DNA of 64,000 bases from Acanthaster planci (taxonomy: Eukaryota > Echinodermata > Asteroidea > Valvatida > Acanthasteridae), in contig NW_019091364.1 of NCBI RefSeq assembly GCF_001949145.1, positions 3,336,027 to 3,400,026 of the forward strand. The letters run 5' to 3'. The translations under genes and the position numbers were made by a program. Each line of letters starts with the position of its first letter. Within the stretch, counting starts at the first letter, position 1. Below the pieces are notes generated by a model, which searched no databases, was not told where the DNA came from, and was given only the letters and a program-made list of their open reading frames with translations. This document shows positions 46,277 through 59,043 of this stretch, piece by piece.

Positions 46277-48699
46277 GTAATTCTAAATCCTTGTATCGCT
46301 CTTAACTTTTGGGGAGGGACCTAATGCTGTATGGCGTATAGTATAGAATTTCATTCGCTCATTTTGTGTGTGTTTTTAAGTTATACTGTGTAGGTTACAT
46401 GTATTTACAAGTTTAGATATGGGTTCTTTTTAGTTAGAATATTTATATACAGCTAATGATACTTTAGTTGTTTCATTTCAGTTATAATTTTTTTTTTTGG
46501 ACTGTCGTGTGTTGGTCCTTTTTATATTAATCTTGGTTACTACTTAGTTACTATTTTTAACTATGTAATGAATTACGAACAGGTGTGTCCTGGAGAAAGC
46601 ACAGCATAAATTCAATTATTATTGGTGGTAGTATTATTAAAGTGGCCTTTGACTGATGCGAATCACTGCTGGCCTAGGAGTTCTGATTGCCTCATATTAC
46701 TGTAATTAAAAAGAATGTATTTTGGTAGTCTTACATGCCGTTTACGTTGTTTAGCTTTTAGACACTTATTTAAAATTTGGATATCCGATCAGAAAGTTTT
46801 TTCTTCCCAAAGGTTTTTGCATTATTATGAAAAGTGACATCATGAATTTCGCTTAAATAATTGGTCTCATCTCACTCGAGTACATGTAACTTTTGTTGCT
46901 GTACTTGGGTTTGCAATTTGAACTTGAAAAAAAAGTTGAATAATTTGGATAATGTGAAAAAAGGTGTCCCTTTGAAATATTTGATTAACCTGAGTTGTCT
47001 GTGCGCGCCTTATACGTAGTTTTGTAATGTTAGACACATAAAATAGCGTATAAACCCCCAAAGTAATTAATGAGCATGTGTATAGTTATGCCGTCTTTAG
47101 TAGGTCAGCGCATAATGGAGCCAAGTATTACCAATTCTGCAAAACTCTATTGACAAGTTGACATTATTAAGCCACTTGGTGTCAATTTTCAGTCCATCAC
47201 CCCAGCTCCATAAACGTTCACAGCATGTATTGTTTTATAAAAAGGTTAAGAGGTTTCAAAATGTATATAAAAAACTTCAGGGAATTACTGTCAATTTACA
47301 CTTGTAAATTAAGTCATTTCTTCTTGCCAGCAATGTTAACTTTTGGGTAAGAATGGCTTTAAAAACACATATAGAAATGAAGAATGCCTGCTTAAATTAG
47401 GGGCGGATTTTAAGGATATACCTAAACCAGGAAATTGCGGTGCCGTAGACACTTTTGGGACGCCGAGCAGATGTGGATTTTGAGGCAAGCCTAGGGTACA
47501 CTTTCTGGCAAGAGGGGCTCGATGCAGCTTGTAATTAAAAAAGGACCAGCTTGTCACTGGACACTTCCGATGGCCCCTTTCAATGGCAGACACCAACTGA
47601 GTGTTATTTTGTATGGAGTTCACGCCACAACGCTCACCTCCATTGGCGGGAGCCACTGCACAATGGCCGGCGGGAGCGTTACCATGGTTACCAGATTCCT
47701 CAGCATGCAGCACCTTGCGCACGTATTCCCCTACCCTCTGCCACATAATAATGAGCAAGTAACACCCCACCATCTGAAGTCTTCTTAAGATTCTTCCCCT
47801 CCTTGAAAATGATGAATAGGCCTATCGGCATATTCCTTTAAAGCGTTCTCCGCTTCGCCCCTCTGAAAAGTATTGGCTTTGACAGCTGTCTCAGTTTTTT
47901 CACAAAACAACTCGTTCGGGAAAAAATACAGCACTGACAAATATACAGAATAAAAAATTGGTTGCAGATGGTTGAGGACATCTGCTCAATAACTGCTAAA
48001 AATAGCGTGCAGATATTCATAATGAAACATAGTCAGCGCTGTAAACGACGGATCGTGAACGATTGTCGAGTGATTCGAGTTCAAGGCTTTTGAGGCTGTT
48101 TCGCGGCCCGCATAAGGCAGTTCGCGGTCAGTCCAAAGAAAGGGTAGGACGGGGATTTTCGCAACTTGACAACTGTGCTTGCAAGAGAAAGCCCAGCCAG
48201 AAATGAACTTAACACGATGAGCCGTTTGTGACGGCAATTTTTTGTTTTGTTTTGTCATGTTTTTATTTGCCTTTTTCGTTAACGGCGTGACCTACGAGGA
48301 GTGCAGAAAAACAGTGCCGGTTGATGGGTGGGTGACAAAGACGGATCGGGGGAGGGATGGGGGGGGGAGCAGCGGGCGCATGCTCTTTCCCCCGAGGAAC
48401 CCCAAATTGACAATGAGAAAAGGTGACTTTTGGAGTCTATTTCATTCCCCGTCCAACAACGAAGTCTGTAGTGCCCTCCTTAAGACGTTTCTAATCAAAA
48501 TTTGGCAGCCAGCCGAACTCCAATCACTGACAAAATGGAAGTCAAGATGACATAGCTCTGTATGTGGGTCCGGCGCTTTCATATTTGGTCACACTGGATG
48601 ACGATGTCATTGACATGAAGAAAAACTGCATCACAAAACAAGAAAACACTAAGAGCTGCGAATAAGTGCACTATTACTACACAACAAAAACACATCAAT

Positions 48700-48900
48700 G
48701 AGTTCTCTCCCCTCTTTCGAGCGTGAGAACAAGAAACCCGCGTCAAGAACAGGCCGCCTTATCTCGACCCATGAGTGTGAAGCATGGTTCTCAGATTACC
48801 TGTCGAGAGAGGGCGCTATTAAGAAATACAGTTGGAGCAATGTGAACATAACAAAGGCCGTGTCCGAAATGGGCTTCCAGAGCTACGGCTATAGGTCTAT
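48700..48900. repeat. Dispersed repeat copy related to 43525-44060
   Basis: It carries the same AGAACAGGCCGCC block and, inverted, the GCCGTAGC/TGGAAGCCC/GGACACGGC block seen in esterase intron 7. The order and orientation differ between the two places, so one or both are rearranged. The short open frame across it is not a recognised gene. Confidence 0.5.
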
Positions 48901-49707
48901 TGTCTACGCATCTTCACGCATTTCCAAAGGAGCAAAGACCTAGACCTAGCTCTAGACTAGAGGTTCGGATGCAGCCAAAGTTACAGCCCCAAAATGTAAC
49001 CTGCCCCCCCCGTCCGCTAAACTTTTCATATTTTCGAAGTTTTCTCTTTATCCCTCTCTCAGAAATGTTTTCAAGAAGTAAATTCTGGGTGCACAACTTA
49101 CAAAAAATTGTGCACAATCATGAACTATGTCTTCCCTCGATGACATCACAGTAAAAGCGCCCTGGATTGTTGACGAAAGCACAGATAAATTTAAGTGCGT
49201 GTTTTTGCATGCGCTTTACTAAATGGGAGTGTAAGATAGTTTTCACACATTTAAGAAGAGTACAAAGTTGAAGAAAAACTGTGCCTAAGAAAACGCGCTG
49301 ATGTGAAATCCCTCTATTGCGCACACCAACAAAAGCACAGGTTTTGCCGACCTAACTCGGAGAATTGGGCGTTTCGCAAGAATGGTATGTCAGTTTTTCG
49401 CAAAACTGTTGTCAAAATAACCAAAAGATGTTAAAAAAAAACAACAGAAAACCAGTGACTATATCGAAGAGTTGGCGTTCCAGCTGGGTCCTTTTCGGGT
49501 TCGAAAAATAGTTGCGAGCGTATTGCAAGCACTTGGAGTTTAATACTCCTGTAGGAAATATTCTCAGTGTTTTTAGTAACTTATTAATCTCGCCGTAGAT
49601 GATCTAAAGGCAGTCAGAATGTTTATTTGCATGCCTCTAACAAAATGCTTTAAACTAGAATGCCTTATATTTGTCTTATTATGTTAACAAAACCCAACGA
49701 GCTCTCA

Positions 49708-49944
49708 CACTGCAAAAACTGGGGTGTTATATTTAACACCTCCGGTGTTATCAGAGGACTGCACCAACACTTTTCACTGTTGTTAAAGTTTGGGTGCTAT
49801 TTTGTGTCACTTTAGCACACTCCAGTGTTTTGTAACATTTATAAGTGTGCGAAGTAACACCAACAGTGTTAAAGTAACACCGTATAATGTCGTCATCTGA
49901 TAACACCAAAAAGTGTCGATTTTAACACCACCATTTTTGTAGTG
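49708..49944. mobile_element. 237-bp palindromic MITE built from GGTGTTA/TAACACC units
   Basis: The ends are inverted: CACTGCAAAAACTGGGGTGTTA on the left, and a right end whose reverse complement starts CACTACAAAAATGGTGGTGTTA. Inside, the heptamers GGTGTTA and TAACACC recur many times in both orientations. Elements with CACTGYAAAAA ends and GGTGTTA units are widespread in animals. No target-site duplication is evident. Confidence 0.7.
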
Positions 49945-52900
49945 TAGTATCTGCTTACAGGCTGTTCATTACGTTACATTGGAGCTTTTACCTATAAGAT
50001 ATTAGGCAACATATGTAAAAAAAAAGTATGCTGAGTAATTACTTGTTTGCAAGTGATGCGAAATCGGTTGGTGCTGTCTTTCATACATCAAAAATGCCGC
50101 TTCTACTATCCCTTCTACTCAACCTGCATCCTACTTGGCTTACTCTGCAGCTACCCGCAGAAATGCATAGTTCCATAATTCCATTACCTTTTATTTTCCA
50201 AACTCGTAACTAAATTGAAAGTGAGATAAAATTTTGAGAGTTAGAATCTGAAAAACTCACTGCGTATGACATCAACTTAATTGAACTCTGTTACAGATGA
50301 ATAGGTGTGTGTGCTCTGATGAATAATTTGTGACTAAGCTTAGCTTCATGTGGTGGGCCACATTAAAACAAGAAGTAATGACTGGCAGGGTGAACGGCAT
50401 GCAATGCAACCATAAAATAGTCGGGGACAATTCCCTTTAACAGTCTACCGTATATATAAAATAGATTCAGGAAACATGATCAAGCGCTGCGCCCCTTATA
50501 CGAATCCATCCATGTCCTTGTCCTGTGCATTTCCGCGCAGGGAAGATATATCCACTCGGATCAGGGATGATTTCGTGGCGAGCATACCATGCACCATTCA
50601 GTGCCGGCACAAATGGACAGCTGGCGTTGGTGAGGCGAGCAACAGTCTAAATTATTCCAACAGTTGCTAAATTATTCCAACAGCCATGTACAGACGTTAA
50701 ATCATCCCACTCCCGTCCAGACTTCATTGATAAATCGATTGCAGAAGCTGTTAGCACACATGTACATCGTCACCATAAAACACAAGTGGAGATGTTAATA
50801 ATATTAATGCCATCTGGAAGCTGGAGACGCTTACTCACAGGAAAACGGTTTGCTTATTGGCAAAATGGAAATGCGTGACCACAAAAGCGTAAACTCAACC
50901 ATCAAAATAAAAAGCCAAAGTAAAAATAAAAACAAGAACACGCAACCAACACCACAAAGAAACGACAAAAACGTCCCAAAGTCAAGATACAGTCTCAAAT
51001 CCAAATCTTCATTCTCCTGAGCATAATCCTAAAATCCCCCCCAAACAAAAAAAAGAAAAATGCAGTGTGTTATTTCTTCAGCGTGTTTTTCTGATTATGT
51101 CTCGCATAAAAAGGCAAAATACAGATATCACACATGAAGAAGCATTTACGAAAATTCACTCCAATATTTGATTGAAAAGACAGTAATGAAAGCTATGAAC
51201 ATAATCTTATAAATGAATACACCTGAACTCTAATGTTTGAAGCTGTTTTAAACCTTTTAGGGAGACTGGAAAACGCTCCAGTCACTCTCCTACTCAATAT
51301 GTCACCATTTATAAAGCAGCTTCGGGGAAGCCAGTCAATACAATTGCTCAGTTAGGAAAATTTGAGTTTGATCAGGTGTTTAATAGATTAGGTGATCTGG
51401 AGTTTGTAAGGTGTGTTGAACAGAAAAGCCAGTTTTGAAGCAACCCTTACACCTGTATTATTTTATGTCTTGGATTTTTCTTTACTTACTACTTCGTTGC
51501 ATTTTTTCGTCGTTTGGAGAACCACAGATTAACAAAGATAAAGATGGAGATTGGCAAAAAGCAAGGGCGTTAAAAGACAAACTAAACTGAATAAAACCAA
51601 AACAAAAGTAGCTATTTGCTAAAAGCTTTTCGCTTTGATCACATCAATGAACTGCCAGTGTATACCCTTTGCAAAATCCCTAAATGGAGAGCGTTGTAGA
51701 AATAATGCACCGCAGACCAAAACCTTCATTTGCCTTAAGGGCGCCATGTTTACATTATTGTAAAACGCTTGTACCTTTTTCGCAATTCGGTTGGTTGAGA
51801 AGGGTCCCCCTCCCCCGATAAAAAAATGGCGATACCACGTCTCACATGAATCGTTTGTTCGTAAGTGCACAGGTTGCTTGCATGCTGGTTGGCCTTCACG
51901 TGAAACGTGGGCAAATGTGCCCTTTATAATAGAACAAATTGTGTCCACTTACCATTCAGGCTGATGTAATTGTACTTTGACATTTTCACTCTCCAGCTTA
52001 ACATAATTTTTTCAGATGCTATTATTTAATTAAAAGAAATGATTATACGCGGATTCAAAGTTCACATCTGTTTCGAAATGCCCGGAGCCCGAACCTTGGA
52101 TAAACAAGCGCGCACGTATACGGCCCAGATTGACTTCAAACAGTAAATTCACGAACACGGTGTGCATCAACATTGAGACTGTTTTCTTAATCAAGATAGT
52201 ACCGACAGTTATTTTTTCATAGACAATAGATTAATTAGTTCTTCCTGAACAACCGTGAAAGGCCAGTTTGATGGTTCTACTTATCGCCACAAGACTCAGC
52301 TACAACTAATATAGGAGCCTCCGTCTATGGAATACAGAATCTTATAGCGTAGCGACAAAAACTAAATAAAGAATTAAAAAAACAAAGCACTTTGAATTGT
52401 AAAAATATTTTGATTGTTTCAAGTTTTGCAGTCATTTTACACTTTTGTGCGACTGACATCACTTGTTTTTGGCTGAATAAAAGCACACAGCTGGTATGTT
52501 TTCAGAATGGTACTCATAACCTACAAACATTTTCCACCCTCGATCTCGAAATCGTTCAATTTTTTAATTATGCGTATTATATGCTATTGGTACATATGGA
52601 ATCAGAAATCAGCACAAAACCTGCTTAATTGGGTTCAGGAAACTGTCTATTTATGACTGAATTCCGGGTCAACACCCTTACAAATTTGCAAACAGTGCCA
52701 AGTTTTAAAGTGATTTTGAAATTTACGTGAAATCGTTTTAGAAGAGCTTATAAAGTACATAATGTACTCAATATATTATAAGCACGCATCACTTATTTTC
52801 GTTGGGATGCTGGTCGAGAAGAACGAAATTTATTTTTTATACATAAGCAGCCCGATGTTTTAACATAATAAATGCCGCAAGTGTAAGGGGTCAGCAAAAA

Positions 52901-53673
52901 CAATGAAAGAACATTACACCGTCGACAGTCAAATTACGTAGGCAGAAAAGAGAGCCGTATAGTTTATTGCATACGTTCATGACCTGGACTGGTTATATTT
53001 GTTTTTTACCATCGCTTTCAATTATTATTGTTATTGTTTAAATTGGGCTCGAAATGCAAACGCCAACAAATTCATACAACCCAAAGTAGAGCATATTCTC
53101 TAACATTAGTATATCCATGAATCAGCAAAACAGGAAGAAATTCAATTGCACAAATAACTTTGATCAATTTCGAGACGTTTGAAAATTAGTTTTGGACACG
53201 GGAACGCAGTGTCGGAAACGGTATACCACCATAAGTACACTAGGCAAGCTTCAGCAACAAATGCGGTATTTTTCCAATGCTGAAAACTGCTTTGTCAGCC
53301 ACAATATCGGAATACATTCCTGATTTTCGAGCCACGTAACAGATTCGTCAAAATGTGTTGAATGGTTCCACGCATTTCGGAAAAAAATTCTAGCTATAGG
53401 CCTAAATCTGCCATTACAATTTACCGTTTCATTTTGAAACCGAAAATAATGACAAATTTGACTCAGGACATGACTTTGACATGGCATATGGCGGCCGCAC
53501 AGAGTAATTCTTGGGTCGACGTTTTAGTATTAAAAAATGAGAATTTGTTCATGCTTTCGCCGCGAACCCTAGATGAGAGAATCTACGACTGGAACAACCG
53601 CAGCAATAGCTATATTTTTTATCTTAAAACAACTGCATAATATTATATTTCGCAAAGTGGTTAGCACGCATTG

Positions 53674-53885
53674 CACTGCTGTACGTTGTAAATATAAATA
53701 TTTAACCCTTAATGAGCCAGACCAGAATTTCCCCTTCAACTGCTGCACTGCTGTACGTTGTAAATATAAATATTTAACCCTTAATAAGCCAGGCCAGAAT
53801 TCCCCCTTCAACTGCTGCACTGCTGTACGTTGTAAATATAAATATTTAACCCTTAATGAGCCATGCCAGAATTCCCGCTTCAACT
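53674..53885. repeat. 72-bp tandem repeat, nearly three copies
   Basis: Units begin at 53674, 53746 and 53818 with CACTGCTGTACGTTGTAAA and differ by only a few bases. Because 72 is a multiple of three, both strands stay open and give a 24-residue periodic peptide. I see no start, splice or codon evidence that it is translated. It lies about 450 bp past the 3' end of the glycosyltransferase gene. Confidence 0.9.
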
Positions 53886-54335
53886 TTCTCTCCAATACCA
53901 TTGCAATGTATGTGTCTCTTGCGCCAAGCCTTTTTTGTGGTCATTTTAAACATCAATTGTGTAACAATCAGACATACCATTCTCGGGAAAATCCTATTTA
54001 ATCAAGAAGAGTAAGGCAAAAATGAATACTTTTTCCGATTTAGCGTGTTTAATGTACGTAAACTGGCACACGTGAAGCAACGGCCAAATTGCTACAACGA
54101 CAAAATCATTATCTTGAATTGCAATGAAACATAGATATAAGTAGTGGAAAATTATCTGGATTCAAAAAGAATGGACACGGTGGTACCGGTACAGCCAAGT
54201 TCTTAAATTAAGGATTCCGCCCCGGAAGTGGGATGTAACAGCATCATTTACTTTTGAAACTCAGTGAATTAAAACAAAAATAAGATTTCGTGTAGTTTGC
54301 ACAAAGGATACAGAAGAATCAGATTTGGTTCACAG

Positions 54336-55424
54336 CTACGGAGGCCGGCAAGAGTCACATTTGTAAAGGTTGGTAACAATGGGTTCCATACTTCTGTCCT
54401 CCATGGTCATTTCCAGCACTTCCTGCGTGTCTTCGCCCCAGTTCTGAAGCCGCGCACCCCAGTAGTGGTTCATTCGCAGATCAGTTTCAGGCAAAATCTT
54501 TCTGGTCCCGTACTTCAGTGAATTGTGGTGTATATCAGGCCATCTCACGGCGGCTGGCCTGTACACAGGCTTGACCAAGTGATTTGCGGGCTCTTTGGTC
54601 CGCCTCCAAATCCTGTCAATTAGGATCGGGTGTTTGGCGACGTCAAGCGGTTTGCCAAGGTAGAGGAAGTTCTGCATGCTGAGCTCGGAGATGCTGGCCG
54701 CTGTGGGCGAAGAGGTGTCGAACTCCCGCAAGTACCGGGCGAGAAACCCGGGCTCGCGGTCGGCCGGCAGGAACGGGTACTCATCCATGTCGACCCCGAG
54801 CTGCCAAGAGCTGAGGTTCCCCCAGCGCTCGAGGCAATCAAGGTAGGCGCCGGCCTGGGTCCAGCCTAGAGAGAACGGTGTGGCTCGGTGGTGCCAGTCC
54901 GTGTACGTCAGGAAGCCGCTGGCGATGAAATCCTTCAGGCCTGCTTTCTGTGACTCATTCTGGTATACGTAAGCGTCGTACAGATACACATGGTCTCCAC
55001 CGGCGTAGCTGATGTACCGCAGCCACTGGATGAGCTCGCGGGTGCTGAGCTTCGCTTTATCCTTCCAGTCGTAAATTCGGACAGATAGCACGGCCGTGAG
55101 AAAGTACGGCTTGGAGTTTTTTTTGCCGCTGTCGTCGGTCGGCACCTCGGCGTGCGTCGTTCGCTTAATAATACCGCGAAAGGGGAACCCGTGGCACCAA
55201 TGCGGGCAAGGAGCAGCAATGCTGTTAGACGGCCTTTGCCTGTCTTGTCCCAAAACGGGCTCGTCCCGGTTCACAGCTCGGTCATCGCTCTTGTCTGGGT
55301 CCGCATAGACCCTGGTATCTGCGAGCCTTACTGCAAGCCAGAAATTCACCAGAGCTACAGACAGGAGAAGAGGAAGAAGGCACCTTTTCGGGGTCTTCTT
55401 CAAGCTGAGGAAACGAATGACCAT
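54336..55424 (-). CDS. Glycosyltransferase family 92 (DUF23) type II membrane protein
   Basis: A single-exon gene of 362 codons. Residues about 14-32 form one hydrophobic segment after a short basic cytoplasmic N-terminus, typical of a Golgi type II transferase. A stem region follows. The catalytic domain starts near residue 105 with PYFLTAVLSVRIYDW. Family landmarks include HVYLYDAYVYQN (145-156), the metal/sugar-nucleotide motif GVDMDEYPFLP (200-210, a DxD-like DMDE), a VH-type DIHH (287-290) and RMNHYWGA (327-334). GT92 proteins transfer hexoses, for example galactose onto fucose in C. elegans GALT-1; the substrate here cannot be read from sequence. The ATG has a purine at -3. Absence of introns, unlike every neighbour, suggests a retroposed or lineage-expanded member, and the frame is intact. 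Confidence 0.9.
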   Translation of the reverse strand: MVIRFLSLKKTPKRCLLPLLLSVALVNFWLAVRLADTRVYADPDKSDDRAVNRDEPVLGQDRQRPSNSIAAPCPHWCHGFPFRGIIKRTTHAEVPTDDSGKKNSKPYFLTAVLSVRIYDWKDKAKLSTRELIQWLRYISYAGGDHVYLYDAYVYQNESQKAGLKDFIASGFLTYTDWHHRATPFSLGWTQAGAYLDCLERWGNLSSWQLGVDMDEYPFLPADREPGFLARYLREFDTSSPTAASISELSMQNFLYLGKPLDVAKHPILIDRIWRRTKEPANHLVKPVYRPAAVRWPDIHHNSLKYGTRKILPETDLRMNHYWGARLQNWGEDTQEVLEMTMEDRSMEPIVTNLYKCDSCRPP

Positions 55425-58400
55425 ATCTGTTTTTCAAGCAGTGTCCGAAGCTTTTGGTGACCTGATGGCTCTGTGCAAGACCATAAGATTCTTTTCAAAA
55501 AATCGACAGGCTTTTCTTCTTCAACGTAGAGTTTTCCTTTATGGTTGACAAATGGTGTAAGGCGCTATCAAGCAGAGTCATTACAAGTCGGAAATTGATG
55601 ATTTACTCATGGTTTCAACTGCCGACATTAAGGCTATTCGAAGGCTTAAACATTCCAGTGATACTGACAGAATAGCTGAATGCCTGTGTAAGAAAATACG
55701 CAGCTACTGCATGCTATTTTGGTTTGAACCCAGCAGAGTGTTCCAGTTCCTATAATGCTGGCAGTTCGCAGCAGTCCACAAGAAACGTCAAGTGCAAAGT
55801 GCAATGGAGTATTTATTTTTTTGGTATTAAACGATCTGTTTATGGTGCGACATGTACATGTAAGTTCACCCACTGTAAAAGTAAACAAACTAGTTAACTG
55901 TGGTGTTCAACTGCAGTTAAGTTGCACGTTGCAATCACAGACAATAGTGTATACTGCATCCTTCATCGCGCCGTGTACGCTGGTGAAGTGTCTCTTTGTA
56001 GATGTTGTACGTCCGCAAGCAGCAACCGCAATGAAGGCATTATGCTATAGCGCCACGCCAGTTACACTTTAACCCGATGTTCCGTGCTTTCAGTAACCAA
56101 CAGCGACTTCGCCTTCGACAGCAGAGACGAATTTGCGGCGGGAATGGGCGATTGTTTGAATCATCGCAAAATTAATTTTGACGCCTTTCGTGTGAAGTAG
56201 GAGAATGCTGTGGATGCAGTAAGACAGTCAGTCACCTGTCCGCAACTTAGCAGGAAAAATATGTTGCCTGGGTCAGCTGAATCGTTATCTAGGATTTCAC
56301 AGACGGCGAAGTTTAAAGCGCACACCCGTGCGGCTCGTTCTTACACATATGCATGATATTTTTAAACAAGGGACAAAATGCAACACATCGCGGCGGAGCG
56401 AAACGGACCGTTTTCCGTTTCCGTCCGCCTGACAGTGGGAACGATAGATCCGTTATTTACATACACTGACGGCCATAAAATTTGCAAAACGCTCACCATT
56501 GGCTGGCAACAACATTTGCCTCAACACACACTTTCTGTTTCACGTGAGGCATTTTCACTTAATGTTTAACAGAGGCATTTGCTATTTAGAGATTTGCAAC
56601 TGTTGTGCCAGACTTTTTAAACATTGCGCAAAACATTATTTAGTTTTGTTCTCATCAGCCATGCATGGTCTTGGAAACAAGGTTAATTGTTAAATTGAAA
56701 AGGTTAATTATCAAAGTCTGCGCTTGACATGTAAAGTAGAAACATGTAAAGTAGAAATGTTGAGGACGATTGCTTTTCGTAAGAGACAATTTTGTGCAAC
56801 TCCACAGTCTTAATATATAATTATATTAACCTAATTTATCTTTTTTTTGGTGACGAGGTGTTTTGCAAGTTAATTTTATTAACGTTTAAAAATGAGCCCT
56901 TTGGTATTTCAACAGCGCATGGCTAAACCCAGGCGCGTCTGAAGTTATTTGGGAAGAGGAGCACGCACGCATGACAGTCTGTCTATCGGGGTGGATATAT
57001 GCACTTTATTATGACCTTACCTTTTCGTAATACAGCGAACTGGCTCATAATAGAGGGATCCCAATACGACGCTTTTAGCGTCGATCTGCGTACTTCCGCG
57101 TTTGAAAACGAGGCTGTATGTGTCAACTTCAATTCTTAATACTATCAGACGATTGAAAGTAAGGAGTCAAGACACAAAACACATAAAGGTATGTTAAAGT
57201 CAGACTGTTCAGGCTGCAATTTTTTGTGAAAGAGTCTTTCAGGATGACTCGACACGAAAAATCAAAAGAAAAAATAACGGCAATTTACCGCGAACTAACG
57301 TACCTGCGATGGTCGTGTATCTGCATGTGCAGTGGGCGTGGTTTAAAGTGGAGTGGCGTCACACTTCGAAACAGATACTGCATGTACTGTGTCGACTCCG
57401 CTGGCGCGCGATCAAGTCCAACCATGGAGGAATGTACAGCACAGGGAGTGTCGGTTTCGATGCAGATATGCGCAGACGTAGACAGCGTTAATGTGAAATG
57501 AGAGGGCGCTGTTCTTGCGACGTCATCCACCAAGAAAATGATGCACTAAGCCCATGTAATCGGTTTACGGTTTTTTCTCGGCTCAAGATTTGGAAAACAA
57601 TGTGCACTCATTGAAAAGATTTATGACTAGGTTCATACACGTGTACTTACGTAATAATGAAGAGAATTACAAAATAATAATAAACAGAAGGCTTTGTGTT
57701 CACAAATCAATGCAACACTCCGGTTGTCTCCCTGGAATTACAATTTGCAAAAGTTATAAAACTTAAAAGGCATTAAGATACCCTTTTTTTCATCTGGAAA
57801 CTTGAATATAGGTTTAATCGAAACTCAAGGATGCATTGTCTTCGGTGTCAAAGGGAGGTTCGCATTGCATAGACCTCGTAAAGGTAATTTGTCAGTTTCT
57901 TTTGTTGTTTGATTATATTTTTTAAAATTATAGATCGAGAACTTCTAAAATTATAGATCAGGGTTTGTAAACTAAGAAGGAATGGTGGAAGTTGTGAACA
58001 GAGTTGCAAGATTTCTATTAAAACTCACCAGTGCGTCAAGACCGATGGCTGAAAGTCACACTTCGCCGTCTTTGGACTGGCATTTATGTACTGAATAAAA
58101 GTCTCCGTCCGTGTCACCCACCAGCTAGGAAAGTCAAAATCTTGAATAGTTACAGTGGGCTTACGGTTGTCAGGACTCTGACAGGCCGTTTGTTAGAGAC
58201 TTTACTTATTTATAAAAGATTATTGACGCCAGGGGCATTTAGATAAAACTATGTCTTCATTTCACGATTTATCTGGGTATGATCGCTCGCGATATTTTCT
58301 TGGGGGTGGAGCAAACCGACAATAAATTTAACCGACCTTTGTGACATTAGCACGTACATCATGGAATCGAATGGCGGAATATTAACAAGAGAAATACCTT

Positions 58401-59043
58401 CTTGTTCAGAAAAAGAAGCCATTCTGAGAAACGAAGACGAATGAAACATTTAAACCCCTCTCATGTGTGCCCCCCCCATCATTTGGAAACGACAGACCAT
58501 CGTACGCAGTGAGCAGCCTAGAATATCATATGCACGCACTGTACCACGTACATGTACTGTACACTGTATATCAGTATCTCCAGCTTTTTTTTCCAGTTCC
58601 CCTGAACAAAGAGTACTGAGATCGCCTGGACAAGGCTGTGATGGGTAACACGGAAAAAACGGGTTTTCCTTCAGTGTTTTTGTTTTACCAGTACGGGATG
58701 CTAGCAGAGTTTACCTCCGCCAGCAGAGATCGAGAGGGTTTATCTTTCTTCACTGAGTACCAACTACACGTTGAAATAAGTGTGCAGATTTTAAATACAT
58801 AAACATGTATTTCGGTGACGCGTTACCTGCGTTACAACGGCTGTGATTGGTTGGATGCAGTACAAGTGACCAATCAAAGCAAACGTCTGGGAAATTCAAT
58901 GTTATTGTACGGATCGGATCCATGCGCAGTGTGCATGCGTGAATGAGATGTGAAAAAGAAGTTGCTGCTGCAGTGCTGCTGTAGAAATTGTACATTTTTT
59001 TTTATTTTTAATTGGATTGAAAAACATTTCATCAAAGTACATC
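55425..59043. other. Divergent intergenic region; no gene firmly recognised
   Basis: This stretch separates the glycosyltransferase start from the KEN-box gene start and should contain both promoters. A perfect hairpin CGACGC-ttttA-GCGTCG lies at 57067-57083. A possible minus-strand first exon is at 58422-58337 (see findings). The remaining open frames are short and featureless. Confidence 0.5.

Larger units (their letters stand above)
45442..54335. other. Intergenic region with repeat relics; no gene recognised
   Basis: Nearly 9 kb between the esterase stop and the glycosyltransferase. It contains a LINE 3' relic (46157-46276), a palindromic MITE (49708-49944), dispersed repeat pieces (48700-48900, 51437-51474) and a 72-bp tandem repeat (53674-53885). 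Short open frames elsewhere show no domains, signal peptides or splice context that I would defend. The first part must include the esterase 3' UTR. Confidence 0.6.

Noticed and set aside
47336-47773. 145-codon minus-strand open frame
   Set aside because: Composition is unremarkable; no domain, signal or splice partner could be recognised.
53573-54001. 142-codon plus-strand open frame
   Set aside because: Largely produced by the 72-bp tandem repeat; the opposite strand is equally open.
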